DNA of 64,000 nucleotides, taken from NCBI GenBank assembly GCA_009691765.1, contig SIAO01000004.1, positions 21,419 to 85,418 of the forward strand, in the 5' to 3' direction. Below the pieces are notes generated by a model. That model had not been told where the DNA came from. It did not search any database and saw only the letters and a program-made list of their open reading frames with translations. Below are positions 18,063-26,703 of the stretch, one piece after another. Every line of letters begins with the position of its first letter. Position 1 is the stretch's first letter. Both the position numbers and the translations under genes were made by a program. This DNA comes from Planctomycetota bacterium. Its GTDB lineage: Bacteria; Planctomycetota; GCA-002687715.

Positions 18063-19150
18063 CGGCCTCTCCCGAGAAAATCGCGGATGGAACCAAGGAT
18101 GCCGTCGCGATCGGCGATAGCACTGGTGACCAAGCGCTCTTCAGCAGGCAGCGCCTGGTCGAGATCGCGTTTGAATTGTCCGGACCCGTAGGCCGAACGC
18201 ACTTGGCCGTAGCAGAACAGATTGCACTGAGGCAAGACGCTTGTGCGCAAGAGCTCCACACAAGCTGCGGTGTCTTTGCTGCTCCAATTGTCGCCGTCGC
18301 TGAAGTGGAACGGATAGATGTTCCACTCGCCCGAGCCGAAGCGAGTGCGAATCGTGTCGAGACACAACTGATATGCCGAACTAATCTTGGTGCCGCCACT
18401 TTCCCGCAAGTGATAGAAGTCGTGTTGGCTGACTTCGCGGGCCACTGCGTCATGCACGATGTAAACCGTCTCGATGGATTTGTACTGATGCCGCAGCCAC
18501 GTGTCGATCCAGAAGGCTTCGATGCGCACGATTTCCTTCTGCTCTGTGCCCATGGAACCAGACACATCCATCATGTGAATGATGACGGCGCGCGATTCAG
18601 GGCGGCGCTTCACTTGCGAACTGCGATAGCGCCGGTCTTCGCGCACGGGCACAACCACAGGGTTCGCTGGATCCCATTGGCCTGAAGCGATCTGGCGTTT
18701 CAGAGCCTCGCGGTAGGTGCGTTTGAAATGGCGCAGCGATTCTGGCCCCACGCGACGGATGCCGCTCCAACGCGTGTGCTCAGAAACGATGTCGGATTCG
18801 CCCCGTGGACGAATATCGGGCAATTCCAGTTCTTCGCCGAGAATGCGCGCAAGCTCGTCGAGGCCCACCTCCACTTCAAGAATGTGGTGGCCTTCACCTT
18901 CCCCTGCCTCGCCCTGGCCGCCGTCTTCGCCCTCGCCTTCGCCACCTTCACCGCGACCAACGCCACCGCCATCTCCACTTCCAAATGTGAAATGGGGCAG
19001 ATCGATCTGCGGCACAGGAATAGAAATCGTCCCTCCAGCGCTGCGCCCGAGCAGTTCGCCTTTCGACACATAGCGCTTCAAATCGCGTCGAATCGTGCCA
19101 TGCACGATCTGGCGAAAACGCCGGTGGTCCTTTTCGATAGGTCCGATCAT
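18059..19150 (-). CDS. yeaH: YeaH/YhbH family protein (DUF444, VWA-like)
   Basis: A 363-residue DUF444 protein. The start ([24 protein letters not shown]) and [10 protein letters not shown] are family-typical. Residues about 57-87 are an extreme Gly/Glu repeat region. A MIDAS-like DVSGSMG lies near residue 193, followed by the VWA-like fold with HDAVAREV and [10 protein letters not shown]. It overlaps prkA by one base and spoVR by four. In E. coli YeaH is linked to the kinase YeaG (PrkA) in nitrogen-starvation and stress responses (family knowledge). It probably acts as a partner or substrate of PrkA here. Confidence 0.95.
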   Translation of the reverse strand: MIGPIEKDHRRFRQIVHGTIRRDLKRYVSKGELLGRSAGGTISIPVPQIDLPHFTFGSGDGGGVGRGEGGEGEGEDGGQGEAGEGEGHHILEVEVGLDELARILGEELELPDIRPRGESDIVSEHTRWSGIRRVGPESLRHFKRTYREALKRQIASGQWDPANPVVVPVREDRRYRSSQVKRRPESRAVIIHMMDVSGSMGTEQKEIVRIEAFWIDTWLRHQYKSIETVYIVHDAVAREVSQHDFYHLRESGGTKISSAYQLCLDTIRTRFGSGEWNIYPFHFSDGDNWSSKDTAACVELLRTSVLPQCNLFCYGQVRSAYGSGQFKRDLDQALPAEERLVTSAIADRDGILGSIRDFLGRGR

Positions 19151-21186
19151 CAGCCCTTGCTGTCACCGCGCGCGAAGATGCTGGCGACGAAGTTCAGCAC
19201 GTCCGTTGCGGATTCCTCGGTGTAGCCAAAGTTGTCGATGAGCCGCTTCTTCACCACGTCAATTTTCTCTTGAGTGGCGCGGTCCACCATGTTGGAAAGC
19301 AGACTGGTGAGCTTGATGGTGTCCTTTTGGTCTTCGAACAACTTCAGCTCCAGCGCACGATGCAAGCGCTCGTTGCTGCGGAAGTCGAAGGTCTTGTTTT
19401 CAACCGCCAGCGCACCGATGTAGTTCATGATCTCGCGACGGAAATCGTCTTTACGCGCCTCGGGGATTTCGATCTTCTCCTCGATAGAGCGCATTAGGCG
19501 TTCGTCCGGCGGATCGGCCTCGCCCGTGAAAGGATTGCGCACGCGCTCGCGCTGCGTGAAGGCCTTCACGTTGTCGAGGTAGTTACTGCAGAGGCGTTTG
19601 ATCGCGTCCTCGTCGGCGCTGATGGCACGCTGCACTTCGTTCTTGACGATGTCTTGGTATTCCTCGCGCACCACCGCCAGCAATTCGCGATAGCGCTTGC
19701 GCACGTCTTCGTTGCTAATGAGCGAATGATGCTTCAACCCTTCTTCCAGCTCATGGAAGAGCATGAACGGATTGATGCAATGCGCTGCAGTGTCTTTCAC
19801 CAAGATGTTGCTGAGCTTGTCTTGGATGTAGCGCGGGGAAATGCCGTCCATGCCTTCGCGCACAGATTCACGACGCAGTTCGTTGATGTTGTCTTCGGTG
19901 AAACCGGGCAACATCTTGCCGTTGTAGAGCTTGGCTTTCTGCAGCAGCGTGATGCTGGCCTTGCGCGGCTCTTCGAGACGAGTGAGCAGCGCCCACAGCG
20001 CGCCCATTTCGATAGTGTGAGGTGCAATGTGCTTGCCCACCACGCGAGCCTGATCGAAATCACGTTGGTAGATGCGAATCTCGTTGCGCAGCGTGCGGTT
20101 GTAGGGCACGTCGATCTTCACCGTGCGATCGCGGAAGGCCTCCATCAATTCGTTGTTTTGGAGCTTCCTGTATTCCGGCTCGTTGGTGTGCCCGATGATG
20201 ACTTCGTCGATGTCCGTCTGAGCGAACTTCTTCGACTTGATGGTGTGCTCCTGCGTGGCGCCCAAGAGGTCGTAGAGGAAGGCCACATCCAGTTTCAACA
20301 CCTCGATGAACTCACACAGCCCGCGATTGGCGATGTTCAGTTCACCATCGAAATTGAATGCGCGTGGGTCTGAGTCGGAACCGAACTCAGCGATCTTGCG
20401 GTAATTGATGTCGCCAGTGAGCTCGGTGGAATCTTGGTTCTTCTCGTCCTTGGGTTGGAACGTGCCGATGCCGCGGCGGTCTTTTTCACTCAGCGTGATG
20501 CGGCGCACTCGCACGTGGTCGAGCACTTTCATCCAGTCGCCTTCGTATTGACGCAAGTACTGGTTGAAATACCAACGCGAAACTGGGTCGAGCCCGCCAT
20601 CGACCTTCAAGCGCCATGTGCGGTCCAAACGACTGTTGAGTGCGTCCACGATAGAACCGCGCAGTTCCTCAGGAATCAACTTCAGTGGCTCTTCATTCAT
20701 CGGAGAAGGCAGTTCTGTGCCATCCTCCAGGATCCAAGAGAATGTGTAGATCGCGCCGTCGTCCGTGTGACTCCAGCGTTCCAAACCGCGTTTGAGCAAG
20801 CGCACGATGGTGCTCTTGGCCGAGCCCACCGGACCGTGCAGCAGAATGATGCGACGCTCAGGACCGTAACCATGCGCGCCCGCTTTGATGGTGTCGGCGA
20901 GACGCATCAGTGGGGCATCAAGCCCGAAGATCGCATCGCGTCCGCCGCCTTCAGGGTCCGAGAAGAAGCGATAGCGCACACGACGCTCTTTGTGTTCGGT
21001 GTATTCGTCATGCCCGAACGACATGATCATGTCGTGCATGCGTTGGAACGCGTTGCGCGCAACCCACGGCTGGGCATACACAAGCTCGAGATAGTCGCGG
21101 AACGACCCCTCCCAGTGCAAACTGCGCCAGGCTTTGCGATCGACGGTGCGACTCACCTTTTCGAGGAGTTTGTCAGCGTTGTTCAT
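19150..21186 (-). CDS. prkA: PrkA serine protein kinase / AAA+ protein (YeaG)
   Basis: A 678-residue PrkA/YeaG protein. The AAA+ domain has Walker [10 protein letters not shown] near residue 118. A long [23 protein letters not shown] segment and [13 protein letters not shown] follow, both standard for the family. The C-terminal part (residues about 420-678) is the kinase-like or regulatory domain. Homologues phosphorylate a protein substrate; recent work on Bacillus PrkA also reports AAA+ protease activity. It starts four bases inside the end of rluD (ATGA) and overlaps yeaH by one base, so the whole stress module is co-translated. Confidence 0.95.
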   Translation of the reverse strand: MNNADKLLEKVSRTVDRKAWRSLHWEGSFRDYLELVYAQPWVARNAFQRMHDMIMSFGHDEYTEHKERRVRYRFFSDPEGGGRDAIFGLDAPLMRLADTIKAGAHGYGPERRIILLHGPVGSAKSTIVRLLKRGLERWSHTDDGAIYTFSWILEDGTELPSPMNEEPLKLIPEELRGSIVDALNSRLDRTWRLKVDGGLDPVSRWYFNQYLRQYEGDWMKVLDHVRVRRITLSEKDRRGIGTFQPKDEKNQDSTELTGDINYRKIAEFGSDSDPRAFNFDGELNIANRGLCEFIEVLKLDVAFLYDLLGATQEHTIKSKKFAQTDIDEVIIGHTNEPEYRKLQNNELMEAFRDRTVKIDVPYNRTLRNEIRIYQRDFDQARVVGKHIAPHTIEMGALWALLTRLEEPRKASITLLQKAKLYNGKMLPGFTEDNINELRRESVREGMDGISPRYIQDKLSNILVKDTAAHCINPFMLFHELEEGLKHHSLISNEDVRKRYRELLAVVREEYQDIVKNEVQRAISADEDAIKRLCSNYLDNVKAFTQRERVRNPFTGEADPPDERLMRSIEEKIEIPEARKDDFRREIMNYIGALAVENKTFDFRSNERLHRALELKLFEDQKDTIKLTSLLSNMVDRATQEKIDVVKKRLIDNFGYTEESATDVLNFVASIFARGDSKG

Positions 21187-22184
21187 GACCCAGTCCTTCC
21201 CGCTGCGTAGCGCGAGCTGCGCAGCAGTTCTAATGTCGTGCGAAAATCCGCGGGCATGTCTGCGCTGTATTCGCGCGGACGCCCATCCAGTGGATGTACG
21301 AATGAGAGCCTTGCGGCGTGTAGTGCTTGGCGGCCCAAGACCACGTCGTCGCCGCTTCCACCAAGATCTGACATGCGCAAAACACGGCGTCGGCCGTACA
21401 AAGCGTCACAAGCAATGGGATGGCCCATGCTGGCCAAGTGCACCCGGATTTGGTGCGTGCGCCCCGTGCGCGGCCTACAGCGCAGAAGCGTGAAGCGCGC
21501 GAAACGCTCCAAGACTTCCCAGCGTGTTTCTGCCGCCTTGCCGTGCTGTCCGTCCACAATCACGCGCATGTGATCGCGCGGATTTCGTGCCAACGGCAGA
21601 TTGATCACATCACCATCGAGATGCACCGAGCCTTCCACCAACGCCAAATACTCTTTGCTCGTGGTGCGTTCTTGGAACTGGCCGGCCAGGGCGTAGTGCG
21701 CGCGGTTCGTGCGCGCGATCACCATCACGCCCGTAGTGTCTTTGTCCAAACGGTGCACGATCCCGAGGCGCTGCTCGCCGCCCACATCGGAAAGTTCGTC
21801 GAAACGAAATGCCAACGCGTTGGCGAGCGTGCCATCCGCTTGCCCAGCGCCAGGATGCACCGTGAGCCCTGCGGGCTTGTTGATGACGATGATGGAAGCG
21901 TCTTCGTGCAAAACGCCGAAGGGCAAATCCTGCGGAACCAGAGCCGCGTTACGCGCTGGCGGCACAACCTGCGCTTCCACGCGATCGCCGCAATCCAGTT
22001 TCAGCGCCGGTTTCGCGGGTTTGCCGTTCACTTTCACGCGCCCACTCGTGATCAGCTCTTTGGCGAATGTTCGCGAGCTACCTTCAAGCTGCGCCTGCAA
22101 AACGACATCCAAGCGCTGACCCGCCGCTTCTGCGTTCACTTCAAACGAGATCAGCTCGCCAGCTTGTTCCGCTGCGTCGGACAC
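21183..22184 (-). CDS. rluD: RluD-type 23S rRNA pseudouridine synthase
   Basis: About 333 residues. An N-terminal S4 RNA-binding domain (residues about 15-80, [10 protein letters not shown]...GRVKVNGK) precedes the RluA-type catalytic domain. That domain has [12 protein letters not shown], the catalytic Asp in [14 protein letters not shown] near residue 143, and [12 protein letters not shown] near 250. The length and domain order fit RluD, which modifies helix 69 of 23S rRNA. I prefer the GTG at 22184 because GGAGG lies eight bases upstream; a GTG three codons earlier would overlap that site. Its stop overlaps the prkA start by four bases. Confidence 0.92.
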   Translation of the reverse strand: MSDAAEQAGELISFEVNAEAAGQRLDVVLQAQLEGSSRTFAKELITSGRVKVNGKPAKPALKLDCGDRVEAQVVPPARNAALVPQDLPFGVLHEDASIIVINKPAGLTVHPGAGQADGTLANALAFRFDELSDVGGEQRLGIVHRLDKDTTGVMVIARTNRAHYALAGQFQERTTSKEYLALVEGSVHLDGDVINLPLARNPRDHMRVIVDGQHGKAAETRWEVLERFARFTLLRCRPRTGRTHQIRVHLASMGHPIACDALYGRRRVLRMSDLGGSGDDVVLGRQALHAARLSFVHPLDGRPREYSADMPADFRTTLELLRSSRYAAGRTGS

Positions 22185-22189
22185 CAAGG

Positions 22190-22381
22190 TCACCTCCGTA
22201 GCGCGGCCCTGAACTCCACCGCAAGTCGCTGCGCATCGTAGCCTTGCAGCGACTGCATGTGTTGGAGGTCACGCTTCACTCCTTCACTTCGTCGCGCGCA
22301 CGCCAGCGGCTCCAGCAAATCCGCTTGGGCAGTTCCCTCTATCACGCTTGCGCCGCCAAGTTGTGTCGCATAAAACGGCAC
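22190..22381 (-). CDS. Possible small ORF coupled to rluD
   Basis: A 63-codon frame ending in CTACGGAGGTGA, so that its last codons contain the ribosome site used by rluD. That arrangement suggests translational coupling. Possible GTG starts are at 22381 and twelve codons further in; neither has a clear ribosome site. The product (VPFYATQLGG...EFRAALRR) has no recognisable motif. The frame opens backwards into the antisense of the cobalamin riboswitch, so a longer version is unlikely. It may be real, or simply leader sequence of rluD. Confidence 0.3.
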   Translation of the reverse strand: MPFYATQLGGASVIEGTAQADLLEPLACARRSEGVKRDLQHMQSLQGYDAQRLAVEFRAALRR

Positions 22382-22382
22382 C

Positions 22383-22400
22383 GCCCGTGTGATCACGGGC
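22383..22400. repeat. Perfect 7-bp inverted repeat just before the riboswitch
   Basis: GCCCGTG, a TGAT spacer and CACGGGC form a perfect inverted repeat in the divergent region between rluD and the propeller gene, ending about five bases before the riboswitch aptamer. It could be a hairpin or the operator of a dimeric regulator; the core GTGATCAC is itself palindromic. No U-run follows on either strand, so a terminator is unlikely. Confidence 0.4.
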
Positions 22401-22404
22401 CTCT

Positions 22405-22596
22405 CGGACGGTGCTTGGTTCCCATTCGGGGAAACAAGCCGCAGCAGCAATGCTGCGGGGGAAGATGGTGCAACACCATCGCGGTCCCGCCACTGTGAGT
22501 GGGGACGAAAGCTGCTGAAGCCACTGCGCGCGCCCAAGGCCGCGTGGGAAGGTGCAGTGAGTAGGTTGATCCACAAGCCAGGATATCCACCGGCTG
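22405..22596 (+). promoter_or_regulatory. Cobalamin (B12) riboswitch aptamer
   Basis: All conserved parts of the cobalamin aptamer are present in order. They are CGGTG (P1 5' side), a GGTTCCC...GGGGAAACAAGCC arm, GGGGAAGATGGTGCAA with its complement, GCGGTCCCGCCACTGTGA, the GGGAAGG arm, and the B12 box AAGCCAGGATATCC followed by CACCG (P1 3' side). It binds cobalamin or a coenzyme form and normally lowers expression when B12 is plentiful. It lies on the plus strand, 123 bases before the ATG of a secreted beta-propeller protein. The stretch between holds a GACTC...GAGTC hairpin without a U-run, which argues for translational rather than terminator control (inference). Confidence 0.95.
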
Positions 22597-22718
22597 AGAG
22601 CAAGCTCTTTTGGGACTCTCGAGGTCGGAGTCTCGCGTTGCAGCTTCGCTGGAGCGCAAGAGCCATCGCCCGCGGCCTCAAGGTTCCGGCCGGCGTGGTT
22701 CCGGCAGGGAGTGCTCCA

Positions 22719-24182
22719 ATGTGGTCTCGTTTTCTCCTCGTGGCTGCGCTTGCAGCCGTCACCCTTCCCGCTCAAGTCCTCGACGCAACCATTGCGGTCA
22801 GCGACAACCAGTCCGGTAGTGCGGACACGGTCTTCGGCGTCGCCCGCGACGCAAGCGGCACCAAGCTCTATGCAGCGCTGTGCGGCAACCTTGCGCCGTG
22901 GACTTCACCGCCCGCACAGTGGGGCAACTACAACAATGACAATGTGGTGCGCATCGACCTCGCGAGCGGTTTGCAAGACGCCACCGGTGTTTGTGGTCTG
23001 TTTCCCGAAGAGATCGCTCTCACGCGCAACCCTGATGGCAGCACTCGCCATGTGTGGGTGAGCAACAGCTCTTCGGGCACAGTGACACGATTGAACGCGG
23101 ATCTCACGGGCGCGCTGGACATCAACCTCACTCCCTGCTGGGGATCCAACTTCGGCAGCGTCTGGCCCTTCGGCATCCTCGCGTCTGCGGACAGCAGCCG
23201 CGTCTACGTTCAAGGCACAGCTTGCGGAACACTCGATGCCATTGATGCCGTGCCGACCAGTCCGACTTTCAGCACCATCGTCAGCACCATCAATGTGCCA
23301 GACATGTTTGGTCGCCCGGTGTGGGTGTCAGCGCAGGTGGTTGCAGTTCCATACACCACCTACAACTACGATCCCATCCTGGGCTATTCCACCTCGTCGG
23401 TCACGGGGATCAAGCTTGTGGATGTGCAGTTGGGCGCCGTGGTCGCCACCATCAGCGCTGGCCCTTTGCAACTCTTTGCCTATCCAAGCATCACTGACAT
23501 TGTCTGCACACCTGCGGGCAAAGTCCTCGGTGCTGTGGGCTATAGCATGGCTCCGCAACTCGTGGAGTTCGATGTTGCAAGTGGCAGCGTCAGCCGCACG
23601 CTCAATTTCTCACCTATCTTGGTGGGCCTTGGGCTGCATGGCGTGGGCTTGTCCCCCGACGCTGCCACCTGCGTCATCACGGACATGCTCGGCCAACAGG
23701 TGGTGTTCGTGGATGTTGATGCGCTCGCGCTCACGGGCATCGTTTCCACTGGCGCAGGCTCGCAGCCCAACGAGACAGTCTTTTCGCGTGATGGCAGCCG
23801 CATGTATGTCAGCCATCAAGGCGCACCGGTGATTCAACGCTGGAGGCAACTGCCTGGCTACGACCTTCGGCTCACCATTCCGACAGCGCCCCTTTCAGGC
23901 AGCACAGCCAATATCACGCTCGGCAACATCGAGGCATCCAGTCTCGCCGGTTTGTTCATCAGCCTCACGCCCGGTCCTACACCCCTCGGACCTTTGACCC
24001 TCGGTTTGGGCCTGCCCTTCGAGTTCTTCGCGCTAGTCGCTGGCGACGCCGATGGCCGGTCCGCGCTGCCTGTAACCGTGCCAATGGGCTTCGCGGGCCT
24101 GAGTTTCTGGTTTCAAGCCGCGACCGTAGATGCAGATAGCGCGCTACGCCTCTCCAATACCGTGCAAGTCACGGTGCAGTAG
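22719..24182 (+). CDS. Secreted YVTN-type beta-propeller protein under B12 riboswitch
   Basis: A 487-residue protein. It has a signal peptide (cleavage near TLPAQ, residue 18), then repeated WD40/YVTN-like blades to about residue 375 (FGVARDASGTKLYA, VVRIDLASG, VGLGLHGVGLSPDAATC, NETVFSRDGSRMYVS). It ends in a beta-sandwich module (residues about 380-487) that resembles a module in the kelch protein at 8701. AGGGAG lies seven bases before the ATG. There is no transmembrane anchor or lipobox, so it is periplasmic or surface-exposed. It has no resemblance to BtuB, BtuF or a B12 enzyme. The riboswitch implies a B12-linked job, perhaps corrinoid capture; this is inference. Confidence 0.85.
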   Translation: MWSRFLLVAALAAVTLPAQVLDATIAVSDNQSGSADTVFGVARDASGTKLYAALCGNLAPWTSPPAQWGNYNNDNVVRIDLASGLQDATGVCGLFPEEIALTRNPDGSTRHVWVSNSSSGTVTRLNADLTGALDINLTPCWGSNFGSVWPFGILASADSSRVYVQGTACGTLDAIDAVPTSPTFSTIVSTINVPDMFGRPVWVSAQVVAVPYTTYNYDPILGYSTSSVTGIKLVDVQLGAVVATISAGPLQLFAYPSITDIVCTPAGKVLGAVGYSMAPQLVEFDVASGSVSRTLNFSPILVGLGLHGVGLSPDAATCVITDMLGQQVVFVDVDALALTGIVSTGAGSQPNETVFSRDGSRMYVSHQGAPVIQRWRQLPGYDLRLTIPTAPLSGSTANITLGNIEASSLAGLFISLTPGPTPLGPLTLGLGLPFEFFALVAGDADGRSALPVTVPMGFAGLSFWFQAATVDADSALRLSNTVQVTVQ

Positions 24183-24220
24183 CCGAAGTTCGACTATCGG
24201 CCATCAAGACCCACTGACGA

Positions 24221-24252
24221 CCCCGCGGGAACCGATCTTGGCTCCCGTGGGG
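24221..24252 (+). terminator. Strong hairpin after the propeller gene, possible terminator
   Basis: CCCCGCGGGA and TCCCGTGGGG form a 10-bp stem (one G-T pair) with a 12-base loop, 38 bases after the propeller stop codon. No U-run follows, so it would be an atypical terminator. Its 3' half overlaps the -35 region of the next promoter, so it may instead act in regulation. Confidence 0.35.
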
Positions 24253-24267
24253 CCGTTCCCGTATACT
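24238..24267 (+). promoter_or_regulatory. Sigma-70-like promoter for the structured leader
   Basis: TTGGCT (24238-24243) and TATACT (24262-24267) are separated by 18 bases. Transcription would start near 24274, at or within the closing stem of the structured RNA. It is one of the best promoter matches in the window. Confidence 0.6.
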
Positions 24268-24271
24268 CCCG

Positions 24272-24488
24272 GCACTCCATCCCAGGCCTCTCGGTCGGAG
24301 AGGCCCGGGACCCGACGAAGGGGGCTTCGGTCCACGAGCCCGATAGCCCCTGACGGGTCCCTGCTCCCGCGACGGGATTCTCCCATCGCAACAAGGGATC
24401 CGGCCACGTCGGGGCATGAGCCCCTGCGCGATAGATGTGAAGTCCATAGTGCTACCCACGGCGCTGGCTGTAGGCAGTTTAGGAGTGC
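24272..24488 (+). ncRNA. Candidate structured leader RNA (riboswitch-like) or independent small RNA
   Basis: About 217 bases begin at a good promoter and are closed by a perfect GCACTCC (24272-24278) / GGAGTGC (24482-24488) stem. The 3' strand is the ribosome site of the SUMF1-domain gene, whose ATG is at 24497. Inside are at least four hairpins. One is at 24280-24310 (TCCC and GGCCTCTC arms with complements). Another has GGGGCT at 24321 pairing with AGCCCC at 24345. A third has TCCCT/AGGGA around a CCCG-CGA-CGGG hairpin at 24366-24376. The fourth is GGGGC-ATGA-GCCCC at 24411-24424. I see no SRP, RNase P or tmRNA core. A 6S-like RNA cannot be excluded. Confidence 0.5.
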
Positions 24489-24496
24489 ATTAAGCA

Positions 24497-26632
24497 ATGT
24501 CTGGAGCTTTCGCCCGCCTCATCGTGCTCGCTGTATTGGTTGGAATTGCATTGCCGCTCGCAACGGCGCAAGACAACCCTGACAAGCTGAAGCTTCAAAA
24601 AGACATTGCCGCCCTCGACACGCAGCTTCGTAACGACGAAGAGCGGATCCAAAAAAAGCGGACCGACTTCCAAGCCGAATTCGCGCGCTTGAACGCAGCA
24701 GAAGTGCGCACGAAAATCGCAGCGAAGCTCGGCCAGATTCTCGGCTCGCAGCAGGCGAACCTGAAGGGCCCGAACGCCACTGAGACCCGCGCGGCCATGC
24801 GGAAAGAAGTCTTTGCCACGCTCAAAGATCTCGTTGGGTCCGGCTTCGCCGCCATGCTGGACGAAGACCTCGTCAACAACATCGCCGACCGGTTCATCGA
24901 GAGCGGTCGCGCAGACCCTGCTCGCATCCTCGCCATGACCGTCACAGACAGTCTCGGCGAAGACAGCTTCGATAAGACTTTCGACGATGTGATCCGCCCC
25001 GAGTTATCGAAGGGCATTGCGCTCGTGCAGAAACGGCGTGACGAAGCGTGTCGGCGTTTGGATGCGATGAACGAAGCTGATGCGGCGCGCAAAGCCGGTG
25101 TGCCTGCAGGCATGATCACAGTGCCGGGCGGCCAGTATCAGGTCGGCATCACCGAAGCTGATCTGCGTAAGCTCGCTTTGAAGTTGCGCTATGGCGACAA
25201 CCTCGATTCGTTGATCTTGCAATGGCGCTCGACAGAGCCGCAGCAAGTCACACTCGACAACTACTTCCTCGACCGCAACGAAGTGACCTGCGCGTGGTGG
25301 GCTGCATACCTCAAAGAGAATCCCAAGGGTGCCGTGCCGATGAATTGGAGCGACGGCAAAATGCCTGACGGCTGGGAACAACGCCCCGTCACCGGCATCA
25401 GCTTTGAAGATGCCGAAGCCTTCGCGCAATGGTGCGGACGCCGTTTGCCCACCGAAGCGGAATGGGAAACGGCAGCTCGTTACACCAAGCAACCCGGCAA
25501 AGAACCGCGCTTCTGGCCGTGGGGCGAATGGGACCGTGAATTGCGCTGCAATTACGACGGTGCCGCCAACCACGCTGGCCGCCGCGCCACGCCACCGAAT
25601 CAGCCCCCCATGCTCCCCGTGGGTAGCTTCCCTTCAGGCCGTAGCGAACTTGGTTTCGATGACCTCGCCGGCAATGCCTACGAAATGACCAGTTCCCCCT
25701 TTGAGCCCTACAAGGGCTTCAAGGGCGCCACGATCAATCGACGCCGCGTTTCCAGCGCCGATTTCAATGCAGATGAAATCACGCTGCGTGGCGGCGATTG
25801 CGGCAAACGCGATGTGATCGTGTCCAGTTTTTCGCGTCTCGGATTCCCACGGGAACAGAAAGCCATGTGGGTGGGCTTCCGCACCGCAGCATCAGCGTTG
25901 CGCGGCAAGGACGCCGTGGATTGGCTCGTGGGTCGCGGACAGCTCCGTGCGTGGCTCGTGGATTACGAACCGCTGGCCGGCGATGTCATGCAGCATCGCA
26001 AGCATGCCGAACTGGATAGCAGCAATCCTCTGGCGATCGGCGCACTGATGAAGGGCGGCTGGGAAAGCACGACGGGTCTGCCTGCACGCGCTTCCTTCGT
26101 CACTATCGTGAATAGAAAGTGCGATGAGCTCCGCGACTTCAGCACGCTGAAGCAATACGCCTCGGCCGAGAAATCGAAGCGCGTCATGCTTGGGTTTGTG
26201 CACACGGACATTGGCTTTGCGAATCCTCCGCTGCCGCCCGGAGATTACTTCGTTCATTGGCAAGCAGCGGCCACCATCGAGAACGGCCCTGAATCACCAA
26301 CTGAGGCTATTGACCGCCTGAAGGCTGGCACCGATCTCGCTCTCAATCGCAGCGTGAAAGTGCCCGACTCGTTCATTATTGAGCGCCGTGGCGGATCCAA
26401 ACCCTATTCGATCTACATCGAGTCCTTCCCGCCCCCCGTGGTGGCCGATGCCCAAGGCACACGCGTGATTGCCAGTCCAAGCAGCGACACGGTGGAACTC
26501 GTGTATTCCTTCCCCATCAAGAGTCTACAGAAGAAGTCCTTCGTCATCTCACTGGTGCTGAAAACCAGCCCGGCAGAGAAAGACGCAAGCGGCGCCATCG
26601 TGAAAGTCGGCGACGCCGCCGCACTGAAGTAG
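24497..26632 (+). CDS. Secreted SUMF1/FGE-domain protein, non-catalytic type
   Basis: A 711-residue protein. It has a signal peptide (ending near ATAQD, residue 25), a coiled coil at about 28-65, an alpha-helical region to about 195, and a SUMF1 fold at about 204-468. That fold has TVPGGQYQVG, LDRNEVTCAWWAAYL, RRLPTEAEWETAAR, DLAGNAYEMTSS and VGFRTA. A C-terminal region of unknown fold follows to 711. The two active-site cysteines of formylglycine-generating enzyme are missing: the RGG segment reads RGGDCGKRD with only one Cys. It is therefore probably a binding or scaffold protein. AGGAG lies about eleven bases before the ATG, within the closing stem of the upstream structured RNA. Confidence 0.85.
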   Translation: MSGAFARLIVLAVLVGIALPLATAQDNPDKLKLQKDIAALDTQLRNDEERIQKKRTDFQAEFARLNAAEVRTKIAAKLGQILGSQQANLKGPNATETRAAMRKEVFATLKDLVGSGFAAMLDEDLVNNIADRFIESGRADPARILAMTVTDSLGEDSFDKTFDDVIRPELSKGIALVQKRRDEACRRLDAMNEADAARKAGVPAGMITVPGGQYQVGITEADLRKLALKLRYGDNLDSLILQWRSTEPQQVTLDNYFLDRNEVTCAWWAAYLKENPKGAVPMNWSDGKMPDGWEQRPVTGISFEDAEAFAQWCGRRLPTEAEWETAARYTKQPGKEPRFWPWGEWDRELRCNYDGAANHAGRRATPPNQPPMLPVGSFPSGRSELGFDDLAGNAYEMTSSPFEPYKGFKGATINRRRVSSADFNADEITLRGGDCGKRDVIVSSFSRLGFPREQKAMWVGFRTAASALRGKDAVDWLVGRGQLRAWLVDYEPLAGDVMQHRKHAELDSSNPLAIGALMKGGWESTTGLPARASFVTIVNRKCDELRDFSTLKQYASAEKSKRVMLGFVHTDIGFANPPLPPGDYFVHWQAAATIENGPESPTEAIDRLKAGTDLALNRSVKVPDSFIIERRGGSKPYSIYIESFPPPVVADAQGTRVIASPSSDTVELVYSFPIKSLQKKSFVISLVLKTSPAEKDASGAIVKVGDAAALK

Positions 26633-26703
26633 CCAAAGCGAACACGAGGATGCTGTGCAGAGCCGCCTCAAATAGGACGGGCTGCACTTATGGCGCGCTG
26701 GCC

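Noticed and set aside
19654..20373. A 239-codon frame opposite prkA
   Set aside because: The prkA frame is a full family match; the opposite frame has no recognisable product and no ribosome site.
22682..22706. Direct repeat of GGTTCCGGC before the propeller start
   Set aside because: Two 9-base copies in a GC-rich leader are within chance expectation and do not match the riboswitch stems.
22190..22762. A 190-codon minus-strand frame across the cobalamin riboswitch
   Set aside because: Most of it is the antisense of the aptamer, whose conserved bases explain the sequence. Only the last 63 codons were kept as a low-confidence small ORF.
24272..24488. tmRNA, SRP RNA or RNase P RNA
   Set aside because: None of the invariant cores (tRNA-like ends, GGAA/GNAR loop region of SRP, GAGGAAAGUC of RNase P) was found; left as an unassigned structured RNA.
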